From Alphaproteobacteria bacterium (lineage in GTDB: Bacteria; Pseudomonadota; Alphaproteobacteria; Rhizobiales; Hyphomicrobiaceae), in NCBI GenBank assembly GCA_018819265.1, contig JAHJQI010000006.1:1-58747 (forward strand): 58,747 nt of DNA. The letters run 5' to 3'. The notes under the pieces are model-generated. The model made no database searches. It was not told the DNA's origin and saw only the letters and a list, made by a program, of their open reading frames with translations. Position 1 is the first letter of the stretch, and every line of letters starts with the position of its first letter. Below are positions 45,803 to 55,336 of this stretch, piece after piece. Both the position numbers and the translations under genes were made by a program.

Positions 45803-45871
45803 TCGCGACACGGACCCCAGATTAGCAAAGCGGCATGCGGGCCCGGGCCGGCCCCCGGTGAAGCGCAGCCT

Positions 45872-46714
45872 TCAGCCAACGGCATAAGGCGGACAGTGAT
45901 AACCCTTCGGCGAGAACGTGAAAACCTCACAGCCATCTTCCGTCACGCCCACCGAGTGTTCGAATTGCGCCGACAGCTGCCGGTCGCGCGTGACCGCCGT
46001 CCAGCCATCCGGCAGGACTTTCACCGGCGCACGGCCAAGGTTGATCATCGGCTCGATGGTGAAAATCATCCCCGGCTTCAAGAGCACGCCCTCGCCCTCC
46101 ACGCCGTAATGAAGAATGTTCGGTCGCTCGTGGAAGCTCCGGCCGAGGCCGTGTCCGCAGAACTCTCGCACGACGCTGCAGCGTTCGCCTTCGGCGAACT
46201 TCTGAATCGCCGCACCGATATGGCCGGTCGTATGACCCGGCTTAACGGCCGCGATGCCGCGCATCAGCGCTTCATAGGTGACCTCGACAAGGCGTTCGGC
46301 TTTTCTCGCCACTTCGCCGACAGTGTACATCCGGCTGGTGTCGCCGTGCCAGCCGTCGACGATCAGGGTCACGTCGATGTTGACGATATCGCCTTCGCGC
46401 AGCGGCTTCGGACCGGGAATTCCATGGCAGACCACATGATTGACCGACGTGCAGATGGCCTTTGGAAAACCGCGGTAGTTGAGTGGTGCGGGGATGGCGC
46501 CGTGGTGCGCGGCAAATTCCATCACCAGGGCGTCGAGTTCCTCGGTGGAAACGCCCGGACGCACGTGCTCGACCATCATGTCGAGCGCCATCGCCGCCAG
46601 CTTCCCGGCCTTCCGCATCCCTTCGAACGCCTCGGCGCCGTAAAGAATGATATCGCTTTCTTCGGGTTCGGAATCCATTCCCGCAAATACCTGCTCAAAG
46701 TTTGACATCATCAT
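45872..46714 (-). CDS. map: Methionine aminopeptidase type I
   Basis: Removes N-terminal methionine from new proteins. The metal ligands are in VNIDVTLIVDGWHGDTSRMY (two Asp), FCGHGLGRSFHERPNI (His), MIFTIEPMINLG (Glu) and the C-terminal AQFEHSVGVTEDG (Glu). The start is one of three adjacent ATG codons beginning at 46714; 280 residues result, with about 15 more than usual at the N terminus. It heads the map-radC-hydrolase run. Confidence 0.95.
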   Translation of the reverse strand: MMMSNFEQVFAGMDSEPEESDIILYGAEAFEGMRKAGKLAAMALDMMVEHVRPGVSTEELDALVMEFAAHHGAIPAPLNYRGFPKAICTSVNHVVCHGIPGPKPLREGDIVNIDVTLIVDGWHGDTSRMYTVGEVARKAERLVEVTYEALMRGIAAVKPGHTTGHIGAAIQKFAEGERCSVVREFCGHGLGRSFHERPNILHYGVEGEGVLLKPGMIFTIEPMINLGRAPVKVLPDGWTAVTRDRQLSAQFEHSVGVTEDGCEVFTFSPKGYHCPPYAVG

Positions 46715-46793
46715 CTCTCGTGCGGTTCCAAATCGCCCGTGACCTGTTGTCTTGATGGACTGAGAAATGTAGATCATTTCACTGGTATCGCAA

Positions 46794-46825
46794 CGAGCAT
46801 CCTCACATCGATAGCGAGCATCCTC
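46794..46825. promoter_or_regulatory. Two 21-bp-spaced copies of CGAGCATCCTC upstream of map
   Basis: CGAGCATCCTC occurs at 46794-46804 and 46815-46825, exactly two helical turns apart and about 80-110 bases upstream of the map start. The second copy is part of a palindrome GCGAG-CATC-CTCGC. This suggests a regulator binding one face of the DNA. Confidence 0.4.
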
Positions 46826-46904
46826 GCCTTGATAGTAAGATATCCGCCCGCAGTCGACAGCAGGCTTGCAAACAAGAAACAGCAATGAATGCTGCACCGC
46901 AAAC

Positions 46905-47234
46905 CTAGTGTGGCGTCGCGCCTTAGTTGACCGATGGTGCGGCGAGTTTTGAGTCAACTAAGGCGCGATAAACGCCTCACTAAGCCATTGATGTTGCTAG
47001 TGGCCCTGATGTCGCGCCAAAATCGGACGAGTTTGCGGCTATGATGCGATTTTGGCGCGACGGGCCACTAGTGTGGCGTCGCGCCATAGTTGACCAACGG
47101 TGCGGCAAGGCTGGTGTCAACTATGGCGCGTTGAACGCCACACTAAGTCCATGATCTCGCTAGTGGTCCTTATGTCGCGCCAAAATCGGACGGGGTTGGG
47201 GCCATGATGCGATTTTGGCGCGACGTGCCACTAG
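46905..47234. repeat. Nested-hairpin array, locus B (four units)
   Basis: Order beta-alpha-beta-alpha. Unit B1: inner CGCGCCTTAGTTGAC (46917) with its complement (46953). B2: outer CTAGTGGCCC (46997) with GGGCCACTAG (47062), inner GTCGCGCCAAAATCG (47011) with its complement (47047). B3: shares the CTAG at 47068; inner CGCGCCATAGTTGAC (47080) with its complement (47116). B4: outer CTAGTGG with CCACTAG (47228), inner GTCGCGCCAAAATCG (47174) with its complement (47210). All loops are 21 bases. B1-B2 matches the reverse complement of locus C units 1-2, and B3-B4 that of locus A units 3-4. The array lies between map and the repeat protein gene. Confidence 0.97.
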
Positions 47235-47380
47235 TCGCGCCGGCATTACAAATACCTGAAAACAACACCAGGCCGTCAGAAAATACATACGAGTCAGAGT
47301 CATACAGACCCGGATGGATACCCAAAATTAAGGTAAACTGGGATATAACGGCGGTATCAATACTGGAGGAACACTGAGGT

Positions 47381-50203
47381 ATGATGCGTACAACCCTTCT
47401 GATCGGCTTGTGCTGCGCCCTTGCAGCCCCCGCCACGGCAGCAAGCCGACCCGCAACGGCCGAATTCGGCGAGTTCTGCAGAACAACGACGTCGCTGGTC
47501 CCTTGCACGAATGACCATGCACCAAGACTTGCGAATTCACTGACCGGCTACAATCCGCGTGCAGCAGACGAATTCTCCCCGCTCGCCGGCCGCAACGCCA
47601 GGATTCAGCCAGCCACCGTCCAACTGGCCGAGAACTCCGAAACGCCAAAGGACCTCGCAACGGCCCTCAAGGAATACATTGACGGCCTTCTCGGCAAGAA
47701 GCCCGCGCCCAAACCGGCGCCGGCGGCGGCTGAACCCGCGGCTCCGGCTGCCCCCGTTGCGCCCGCCACCATCGTCGAGCCCACAAAGGCTGAAATCGGC
47801 AAGGCCCTCGCCGACCTGCTTGCCGAACGCGAATCCTGGGGCACCGCTCCAAATGGTGCTGCTCCCGTTGATACCGCAGCTCCCGCCGCCATCGCCCAGC
47901 CGGCAAAAGCCGACATCGACAAGGCCCTCGCAGCTCTTCTAGGAGAGCGCGAATCCTGGGGTACCGCTCCGGCCGCAGCCGCCGGTAGCGAAAGGAGCAG
48001 CGGTTCGGCCTCCTCCGCACCTTCCGGCAATCCCTCAAGCGTCACCGCCGAAGCGACCGGCGATCTTGGCAAGTTCATCGCCTTGCGTGAGTCCTGGGGC
48101 ACGAGCCAGCCCAAACCCGTCGAAGCTCCGCTCGCCAAAGGCGCTTCAAAGCGGCTCGACCTCGGCGGTTCGCGCAAACAAGCGACCGGCCCGGCAGCCC
48201 CAGTGATCGTTAATGCCGCTGATCTCCCTCCCATTCCGGTTCTGGGCCTGATCTCTCAGGCCGATATCGTCCGTGCCCGCAACGCCCTTCTCGAGATGCG
48301 CGCCGGCTGGGGCACGAAACCTGCGCTGCCGGCCGCAAGCGTGACCGGCGATCTTGCCGCCTACATTGAACGCCGCGAGCGCTGGGGCAAGGGTCCGCAA
48401 GCTAAGCCCGTCAAGGCCCCTCTGGCCAAAGGCGCCACGTCCGGCAGGAACGCGTCCGCAAGCTCGGCGCAGCCTGAAAACTCAGATGTGACGGTCAATC
48501 CCGCCAAAGCACGGCCCGTCCTCACGGTCGCCGAAGTCTCCGGGGACAGTATTTCGGCCAACCTGAAGCAGCTCTTTGCAACACGCGAATCCTGGGGCAC
48601 CGAACCGACCCTCAGCACGCGGGTTTTCGCCGGTGACTTGAACGCCTATTTCGCCCGCCGCGATGGTTGGGGCACCGGCCCGGAACCAAAGTTAGTCAAG
48701 GCCCCTCTGGCGAAAGGCGCTTTGGCCAAGCTGCGCCTTGCCAAGGCGGCCGCCATTGAAGCCGGCGGCCCGGAAGTCATCGTCAATGCCCTCGAGGATC
48801 GCCCCCTCCCGCAGGTTGCAGATCTCGCGTCCGATCAGATCAGCGGCGCAATCAAGGCACTTCTTGTCGAACGCGAAGGCTGGGGCACGAAACCGGCACT
48901 CAGTGGCCAGAGCTTTGCCGGCGATCTGCAACGCTACTTCGCACGCCGCGACGCATGGGGCACAGGTGCAAAGCCCGTCGCCGTCAATGCGCCTCTCGCA
49001 AAAGGCGCGCCGGGCAGGCTGCGCCTGAATGCGGCTGCCGCGCCTGCCGGTGACGGCAAACCGCCGATCATCAACGAACTCGAAGCCCGCCCCCTGCCGC
49101 AGGTTGCCGATATTTCCGCCGATCAGATCGGCAATGCCATGAAGGAGCTTCTGGCCGAGCGCGAAAGCTGGGGCACCGAACCGAGTAGCTCGGAAGCACT
49201 GGTCGCCGGTGACTTGACGGCCTTCATCGCCCGCCGGGAGCGCTGGGGCACCGGCCCGGAACCCGCGACGGTCAAGGCGCCGTTGGCAAAGGGCGCCAAA
49301 CCCAGGCTCCAGCTTGCCGCGAACCCAAAACCGGCAGGCGATGCGGCCCCGGTGATCGTCAACGAGCTTGAAGCCCGCCCGCTGCCGCAGGTCGGCGACA
49401 TCGCTCCAGAATCGATCAAAACCGCCCTGCAGGATCTTTTGGCAACGCGCTCCGGCTGGGGCACCGAGCCCGCCATCAGCGGCGCCCGTTTTGCTGGCGA
49501 TCTTGAGCGCTACCTGGCCCGCCGCGACGCCTGGGGCAAAGGTCCCAATCCCCGCGCCGTCAAGGCCACACTCGCCAAGGGAGCGCCAGGAAGGCTTCGG
49601 CTGGCCAAGGCATCAGCCCCCTCCGGCGACAGCAAGCCCGCGATCGTGAACGAAGCAGAAGCTCGCCCCTTGCCGCAGGTCGCCGACATCCCTTCAGATC
49701 AGATCGGCGGCGCAATGAAAGCGCTTTTGTCCGAACGCGAAGCCTGGGGAACTGCTCCCTCGATGGCCGCCCTGCCTGCGGCTATCACAGGCACGCAAAC
49801 CGCAGCAGTCACCCCGAATTCCACCATCGGCGACGCCGAACGCACGCGCTGTTCGGGTGACCTCAACGCACTGGCGAGCAAGCGGGCGATCCTTTTCGCC
49901 AACGGCAGCGCCGAACTCACTTCATCCTCGAACGCAGTGCTTGACGACATCACCGCAACCATCAAGCGCTGCGGCGACATCTCGGTTCGCATCGACGGCC
50001 ACACCGACGCCGCCGGCGCCGCCGGCAAAAACCAGGCACTCTCGGAATCCCGCGCCAAGTCGGTCCTCGATTATCTGGTCGGCGCCGGCATCAGCCCGGC
50101 GAAGCTCAATGCCGTCGGACATGGTGAAACCAAGCCAGTTGCCTCGAACGCCTCGCGCCAAACCCGCGCTCTCAATCGGCGGATCGAGTTCGCAATCGAA
50201 TAG
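47381..50203 (+). CDS. Exported WG(T/K)-repeat protein with OmpA-like C-terminal domain
   Basis: A 940-residue exported protein. A signal peptide (TTLLIGLCCALAAPATAAS) leads. Residues about 150-790 contain fourteen copies of a core motif of the form (E/R)xxWG(T/K)xP, such as AERESWGTEP, ARRDAWGTGA and ERRERWGKGP. They alternate between A units (AMKELLAERESWGTEP) and B units (GDLTAFIARRERWGTGP followed by VKAPLAKGA), giving a period of about 90 residues. Residues about 825-940 are an OmpA-type peptidoglycan-binding domain (SVRIDGHTDAAGAAGKNQAL, LNAVGHGETKPVASN, LNRRIEFAIE). It probably links something to the cell wall. The repeat is not one I know. GGAGGAACACTGAGG precedes the ATG. Confidence 0.85.
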   Translation: MMRTTLLIGLCCALAAPATAASRPATAEFGEFCRTTTSLVPCTNDHAPRLANSLTGYNPRAADEFSPLAGRNARIQPATVQLAENSETPKDLATALKEYIDGLLGKKPAPKPAPAAAEPAAPAAPVAPATIVEPTKAEIGKALADLLAERESWGTAPNGAAPVDTAAPAAIAQPAKADIDKALAALLGERESWGTAPAAAAGSERSSGSASSAPSGNPSSVTAEATGDLGKFIALRESWGTSQPKPVEAPLAKGASKRLDLGGSRKQATGPAAPVIVNAADLPPIPVLGLISQADIVRARNALLEMRAGWGTKPALPAASVTGDLAAYIERRERWGKGPQAKPVKAPLAKGATSGRNASASSAQPENSDVTVNPAKARPVLTVAEVSGDSISANLKQLFATRESWGTEPTLSTRVFAGDLNAYFARRDGWGTGPEPKLVKAPLAKGALAKLRLAKAAAIEAGGPEVIVNALEDRPLPQVADLASDQISGAIKALLVEREGWGTKPALSGQSFAGDLQRYFARRDAWGTGAKPVAVNAPLAKGAPGRLRLNAAAAPAGDGKPPIINELEARPLPQVADISADQIGNAMKELLAERESWGTEPSSSEALVAGDLTAFIARRERWGTGPEPATVKAPLAKGAKPRLQLAANPKPAGDAAPVIVNELEARPLPQVGDIAPESIKTALQDLLATRSGWGTEPAISGARFAGDLERYLARRDAWGKGPNPRAVKATLAKGAPGRLRLAKASAPSGDSKPAIVNEAEARPLPQVADIPSDQIGGAMKALLSEREAWGTAPSMAALPAAITGTQTAAVTPNSTIGDAERTRCSGDLNALASKRAILFANGSAELTSSSNAVLDDITATIKRCGDISVRIDGHTDAAGAAGKNQALSESRAKSVLDYLVGAGISPAKLNAVGHGETKPVASNASRQTRALNRRIEFAIE

Positions 50204-50297
50204 CGGATATTCAAGAAGACGCTCGCTCCCGCGCAAGCCGGGGTGTGACCCGCCGAGCCGCACTCACTGCATGACGCCACCTGCCTTCATAAAGAAA

Positions 50298-50330
50298 ACG
50301 CCCCGGACTTGCGCCCGGGGCGTCGTATTT
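50298..50330. terminator. Bidirectional terminator between the repeat protein and amtB
   Basis: ACGCCCCGG (50298) pairs with CCGGGGCGT (50315-50323). TATTTTG follows on the plus strand and TTTTCTTT on the minus strand, so it can end both convergent transcripts. Confidence 0.85.
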
Positions 50331-50429
50331 TGTGCTCATGATCCTCTCACCGGCTTTGCGCCGGATTTGGGAGGAGGAAGTCCCGGGTGCGCCTCACGCG
50401 GCACACCCGATTGCCTGTCGTCCAGCAGC

Positions 50430-51803
50430 TCAGATGCGCTGGCTGCCCGTACCGAACTCCGGATAGGCTTCGATACCGATCTCGGACATGTCGAGACCAT
50501 TGGTTTCGTCTTCCAGCGACGGGCGCAGACCGATCGTGAATTTCAGGAAGGCCCACATGACAAAGCTGGAGACGAAGACGAATGCACCGATGGCGGCAAC
50601 ACCGGTTGCCTGCACGACGATGTTGGCGTCCGCGTTCGTCCAGGCGACGATGAGCGTGCCCCAGATGCCTGCGAACAGGTGAACCGGGATCGCGCCGACA
50701 ACGTCGTCGATACGCAGCTTGTCGAGCAATGGCACCGTGAACACCACGATAACGCCACCGACGCCGCCAATTACGACCGACTGCCAGATCGCCGGCGCCA
50801 GCGGTTCAGCCGTAATGGAAACGAGACCGGCGAGAGCGCCGTTGAGCGCCATCGTCAGATCGACCTTGCCATAGATGACCTGCGTCAGCACCATCGCGAC
50901 CAAGACTCCCGAAGCTGCCGCCATGTTGGTGTTGACAAAGATCCTCGCGACTGCGGACGCGTTTTCGAGCGAACCGAGAGCCAGCTGCGAACCGCCGTTG
51001 AAGCCGAACCAGCCCAGCCAGAGGATGAACGTGCCAAGCGTGGCGAGCGGCATCGACGAACCCGGCATCGGGTTAATCGCGCCGTTCGGACCGTATTTCC
51101 CGGCTCGCGCACCGAGCAACAGAGCACCCGCGAGAGCCGCCCAGCCACCGCACGAGTGAACGAGGGTCGAACCGGCGAAGTCGGAGAAGCCCATGTCGTC
51201 GAGCCAGCCCGTACCCCATTCCCAGGAGCCCTGGATCGGGTAGATGAAGCCGGTGAGGACGACGATGAAAATCAAGAACGGCCACAGCTTGATGCGTTCA
51301 GCCAGCGTGCCTGACACGATCGAGGCGGTCGTCGCGCAGAACACCATCTGGAAGAACCAGTCGGAGCCAGTCGCATAAGCACCGCCCGTGTCTTCGCCGG
51401 GAGCCGGCATGGTGACGGGCATGAACTTGCCGATGGTATCGGCGACGATCCAGCCATCATCGCCTGGATACATTAGGTTGTAACCGATGAGCCAGAACAT
51501 GATGCCGCCAATCGAGTACAGCGCGATATTCTTGGTGCACTGCATGGCGACGTTCTTCGAACGCACGAGGCCGGCCTCGAGCATGGCGAAACCGGCGGCC
51601 ATCCACATCACCAGGAAGCCGGTCATCAAGAACAGAAGCGTATTGAAGATGTAGTCGACGTTCGGCGCCGTAGCCGCGGTCTTTTCCACGGCGGCGGCCG
51701 CGGCGGGTGCGGCGGCGTCTTGCGCAAGGCCAGGTGCGACGGTCAGCGCCAGCACCGTGACGGCGGCGATGCCGACGCTTAGATTCCTCTTGAAATCGCT
51801 CAT
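50430..51803 (-). CDS. amtB: Ammonium transporter AmtB
   Basis: A 457-residue ammonium channel with an N-terminal signal sequence (VTVLALTVAPGLAQ) and an Ala-rich linker before eleven helices. FAMLEAGLVRSKNVAMQCTKN, DFAGSTLVHSCGGWAALAGALLLG (first pore histidine) and VGAIPVHLFAGIWGTLIVAW (second) are visible. It lies 24 bases downstream of glnK; GlnK binds AmtB and closes it when nitrogen is ample. Transcription probably begins at the sigma-54 box before glnK. Confidence 0.95.
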   Translation of the reverse strand: MSDFKRNLSVGIAAVTVLALTVAPGLAQDAAAPAAAAAVEKTAATAPNVDYIFNTLLFLMTGFLVMWMAAGFAMLEAGLVRSKNVAMQCTKNIALYSIGGIMFWLIGYNLMYPGDDGWIVADTIGKFMPVTMPAPGEDTGGAYATGSDWFFQMVFCATTASIVSGTLAERIKLWPFLIFIVVLTGFIYPIQGSWEWGTGWLDDMGFSDFAGSTLVHSCGGWAALAGALLLGARAGKYGPNGAINPMPGSSMPLATLGTFILWLGWFGFNGGSQLALGSLENASAVARIFVNTNMAAASGVLVAMVLTQVIYGKVDLTMALNGALAGLVSITAEPLAPAIWQSVVIGGVGGVIVVFTVPLLDKLRIDDVVGAIPVHLFAGIWGTLIVAWTNADANIVVQATGVAAIGAFVFVSSFVMWAFLKFTIGLRPSLEDETNGLDMSEIGIEAYPEFGTGSQRI

Positions 51804-51827
51804 CTTTTTCGTCCCTCCACTTCCACT

Positions 51828-52271
<444 letters not shown>

Positions 52272-52277
52272 TCATTC

Positions 52278-52293
52278 TCAAGGAGTGTGCCAA
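52278..52293 (-). promoter_or_regulatory. Sigma-54 promoter of glnK-amtB
   Basis: Minus strand: TTGGCAC at 52293-52287, five bases, TTGA at 52281-52278. The consensus is TGGCAC-N5-TTGC, so only the last base of the -12 element differs. It is 112 bases upstream of glnK, the expected place for an NtrC-activated promoter. Confidence 0.75.
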
Positions 52294-52444
52294 CTCGGAT
52301 GCGAAGTATTAATGCTTTGAAACCAATGACAAAAAATAAGGCAGCGCCGCCTGTTGGTTCTTTTGTTGCCAATAAATATGATGAATAATTATGCAAATAC
52401 GAGAAATTGGCTAGATTTTATACAGGTGGTATTTTACCGATGCC

Positions 52445-53332
52445 TCATCCGATCCGCATCAGGCCTTCCTGCGCGGTCGACGCCACGAGCGTGCCGTCCT
52501 CCTTGAAGATCTGCCCACGGCAGAAGCCTCGCGCGCCAGACGTACTGGGACTGTCGAGGCTATAGAGCAGCCACTCATCGACCCGCACCGGCCGGTGCAA
52601 CCACAGCGCGTGATCGAGGCTCGCCAACCGCACATCGGGATCGGACAGCAACTTCCCGTGCGGCGCCAGCGCTGTCTCCAGCAGCGCGAAATCCGAAGCA
52701 TAGGCGAGGATGCCGGCATGCACCTCGGCAGCGTCGGGAAGCTTATCGACGGCCTTGAACCAGATCTGCTGGGCGGCCTCCCGGCGGCTGCGATCCAGGT
52801 AGCGGGAAATATCGACGGGCCGGAACTCGATCGGCAGGAAGCGCTTCCAGAATTGCTGCATGCTCTGCAGCAGATCGACCATCTTGCCAGAGAACAGCTC
52901 GCGCGCGTTCTCCAGTTCGTGCGGCCCCGGCACATCCGGCATGGCGGCGGCATGATCGAGACCCGCTTCGTTCTTATGGAAGGAGGCCACCATCACGAAG
53001 ATGACGCGGCCGTGTTGTATCGCCTTGACGCGGCGTGTCGAGAAGCTGCCGCCATCGCGCAGATTTTCCACCTCATAAACGATCGGGATCTTCAGATCGC
53101 CGGGCAGGATGAAATACCCGTGCAATGAATGCACGAATCGCTCCGCGACGACGCTGCGAATCCCGGCAACAAGTGCCTGCGCCAGCACCTGCCCACCGTA
53201 GACGCGCCGCCAGCCGACCGAGCCGCTCTGGCCCCGGTAGAGGTTCTCCTCGATCTGCTCCAGGTCGAGCAGCGCCAGGAGTTCCGCAATTGCCGCCCTG
53301 GGGTCTTCGCTTTCCGACCGGTCTTCATTCAT
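52445..53332 (-). CDS. tesB: Acyl-CoA thioesterase II TesB
   Basis: A 295-residue double-hotdog thioesterase that hydrolyses acyl-CoAs. VYGGQVLAQALVAGIRSV and SLHGYFILPGDLKIPIVYEVENLRDGGSFSTRRVKAIQHG form the first half; LAYASDFALLETALAPHG and SLDHALWLHRPVRVDEWLLY followed by GFCRGQIFKEDGTLVASTAQEGLMR form the second, with the catalytic Asp, Thr/Ser and Gln. The start at 53332 is preferred because upstream codons give a Cys/Arg-rich non-family prefix. It is divergent from the UbiH-like gene. Confidence 0.93.
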   Translation of the reverse strand: MNEDRSESEDPRAAIAELLALLDLEQIEENLYRGQSGSVGWRRVYGGQVLAQALVAGIRSVVAERFVHSLHGYFILPGDLKIPIVYEVENLRDGGSFSTRRVKAIQHGRVIFVMVASFHKNEAGLDHAAAMPDVPGPHELENARELFSGKMVDLLQSMQQFWKRFLPIEFRPVDISRYLDRSRREAAQQIWFKAVDKLPDAAEVHAGILAYASDFALLETALAPHGKLLSDPDVRLASLDHALWLHRPVRVDEWLLYSLDSPSTSGARGFCRGQIFKEDGTLVASTAQEGLMRIG

Positions 53333-53455
53333 CGCGTCAACTCTTTGTCGAGCTTTTGGAGAGGCCCCTGAAGGGCGATAGCGGCACTTACGGCACTTTA
53401 CGAAGCCGCCGCCGCAACGCAAAGTATGCCGGAACACTAGGGCTCCGCTCACCGG

Positions 53456-54691
53456 ATGAATCAAAGATTCGACATTGTTATCTCTGGCGCAAGTTATACG
53501 GGCGCCGCCCTGGCGCTTGCCTTGTCGAAATCGCTCGAAGGCAGCCTGTCGATCGCGGTCATCGACAAGGCCCCGCCGGGAACACGGGCAACAGCGCCGG
53601 CAAGCCCGCGCGCATTTTCCGTTTCCGCCGCCTCGCGGCATCTTCTGGAATACCTCGGGGTCTGGCCGGAAATTGCGTTGTCATCTCAACCGGTCAGCGA
53701 AATCGAGATTACCGATTCTCCCCTCAACGCCGGCATCCGGCCGGTTCTCCTCACATACGAGAACGCCATCGACGACGGCTCGCCCGCCTCCCACATCGTG
53801 CCCGACGCAATCCTCGCCAACGCTTTGAGGGGCGCGCTGACCTTGGCGCCGGGTGTTGAGGTCTTTTCGAATGCAGCCGTGACCGCGTTTGCCGTGGGCG
53901 GCAGCGCCGCAACCGTGACCTGCTCGCACGGACTCGAGCTTGTCGCCGATCTGGTGGTCGCTGCCGAAGGCCGCCGCTCCGCTATTCGCGAGGCGGCCGC
54001 CATCAAGACGGTCGGCTGGGACTACTCCCAATCGGGCATATGCACACTCATCCAGCATTCTCGGCCCCATGAGGGTCGCGCCGTCCAGCATTTCCTCCCG
54101 TCCGGCCCGTTCGCCATCCTGCCGTTACCGGGACAGCGCAGCTGCATCACCTGGACAGAGGAAAAATCCGAAGCCCGGCGCATCATCAGCCTTTCCGATC
54201 CTGAATTCCTGGCTGAGGTCGAACAGCGCTTTTCCGGTCGGCTCGGCGAGCTTGAGTTGGTCATGCGTCCTTCGTCATGGCCGCTCTCGCTCCACCTTGC
54301 CCGCTCGTTTGTCGGCCCGCGCGTTGCCCTCCTGGGCGATACTGCCCGCGGCGTTCACCCCATCGCCGGACAGGGACTCAATTTGGGTTTCCGCGATGTC
54401 GCCGCGCTGACCGAGGTCATCGTCGAGAATGCGCGGATCGGACTGCCGGCTTCCGATCCGGAAGGTTTGAAACGCTACGAACGCTGGCGCCGCTTCGACT
54501 CGGCCGTCTCAACGGCCGCATTCGATGGTCTGAACCGGCTGTTTTCCAACGATAACCCGCTTCTTCGGTCGATTCGCGAAGCTGGTCTCGGTCTCGTCGA
54601 CCGCCTGCCGCTCGCGAAGTCGTTGCTGGTGAAAGAGGCCGCCGGCCTGACAGGCGACGTGCCGCGATTGCTGCGCGGCGAACCCCTATAG
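53456..54691 (+). CDS. UbiH/UbiF-family FAD-dependent hydroxylase
   Basis: A 411-residue flavin monooxygenase of the ubiquinone-hydroxylase family. FDIVISGASYTGAALALALSKS is the FAD fold, ADLVVAAEGRRSAIREAA the DG-like motif and LLGDTARGVHPIAGQGLNLGFRDVAALTEVI the second FAD motif. It likely hydroxylates the ubiquinone ring, but which carbon (UbiH, UbiI, UbiF or UbiL role) cannot be told. It converges on rimM, 22 bases away. Confidence 0.9.
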   Translation: MNQRFDIVISGASYTGAALALALSKSLEGSLSIAVIDKAPPGTRATAPASPRAFSVSAASRHLLEYLGVWPEIALSSQPVSEIEITDSPLNAGIRPVLLTYENAIDDGSPASHIVPDAILANALRGALTLAPGVEVFSNAAVTAFAVGGSAATVTCSHGLELVADLVVAAEGRRSAIREAAAIKTVGWDYSQSGICTLIQHSRPHEGRAVQHFLPSGPFAILPLPGQRSCITWTEEKSEARRIISLSDPEFLAEVEQRFSGRLGELELVMRPSSWPLSLHLARSFVGPRVALLGDTARGVHPIAGQGLNLGFRDVAALTEVIVENARIGLPASDPEGLKRYERWRRFDSAVSTAAFDGLNRLFSNDNPLLRSIREAGLGLVDRLPLAKSLLVKEAAGLTGDVPRLLRGEPL

Positions 54692-54713
54692 CCGAACCAA
54701 GTCACCTAAGCTC

Positions 54714-55280
54714 TCAGCCATCGTCGACCGGACCGTCCTCTTCGCCGCTCCCCCCTGCATCGGGTTGCGCCACTTCGTACTTGAGCGGCCAGGCGACAAC
54801 GACGCGCCCGCCACCGATATCGACCTCGGGTACGAACTCCTCGCGAAACGGCACCAGTTCGCTTCGGCCGCTCCCATCGAGCAAGATCTCAAGGAGATCT
54901 CCGGCTCCGTAGTTGGCGACATGCCCGACCTGCCCGAAGCGGTGTCCGTTCTGGTCCACGGCGGCAAGACCGACGAGATCGGCGTAATAGAACTCGTCGT
55001 CTTCGGTTTGCGGCAACTTTGCACGCTCGACCCAGAGCTCCGCGCCCTTCAGCGCTTCCGCACCGTTCCGGTCGCTCACGCCCGATACTTGCGCAATCAG
55101 TCCCTTCGGAGTCATGCGGCGCGCCTTCAGCCGCAGCGGCCGGCCGCCGTCCGCATCCGTGAGGGCGTCGTAGACGGCGACATCTTCCGGATCCGCCGTA
55201 AACGTTGCAACGAGTACGTCACCGCGGATGCCGTGCGCACCCGTAATCCGTCCAAGGAGCACCCTTTCGGGTTTGGTCAT
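54714..55280 (-). CDS. rimM: 16S rRNA processing protein RimM
   Basis: RimM matures the 30S head near S19. PERVLLGRITGAHGIRGDVLVATFTADPEDV is the N-terminal domain and FYYADLVGLAAVDQNGHRFGQVGHVANYGAGDLLEI the PRC barrel. The 188 residues fit; the ATG at 55280 is chosen because the longer frame is a non-family prefix. It is separated from rpsP by 41 kb and from trmD-rplS by 17 kb, on the opposite strand, although these normally form one operon. Confidence 0.94.
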   Translation of the reverse strand: MTKPERVLLGRITGAHGIRGDVLVATFTADPEDVAVYDALTDADGGRPLRLKARRMTPKGLIAQVSGVSDRNGAEALKGAELWVERAKLPQTEDDEFYYADLVGLAAVDQNGHRFGQVGHVANYGAGDLLEILLDGSGRSELVPFREEFVPEVDIGGGRVVVAWPLKYEVAQPDAGGSGEEDGPVDDG

Positions 55281-55336
55281 CGCGCCCACCATACTGTCCA
55301 CGGCCATCATGCGGCCCATGCCTGTGCGAACATACC

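Noticed and set aside
49857..51314. 485-codon open frame running through the OmpA-like end, the terminator and into amtB
   Set aside because: It crosses a bidirectional terminator and two verified genes in wrong frames, and its sequence is low-complexity.
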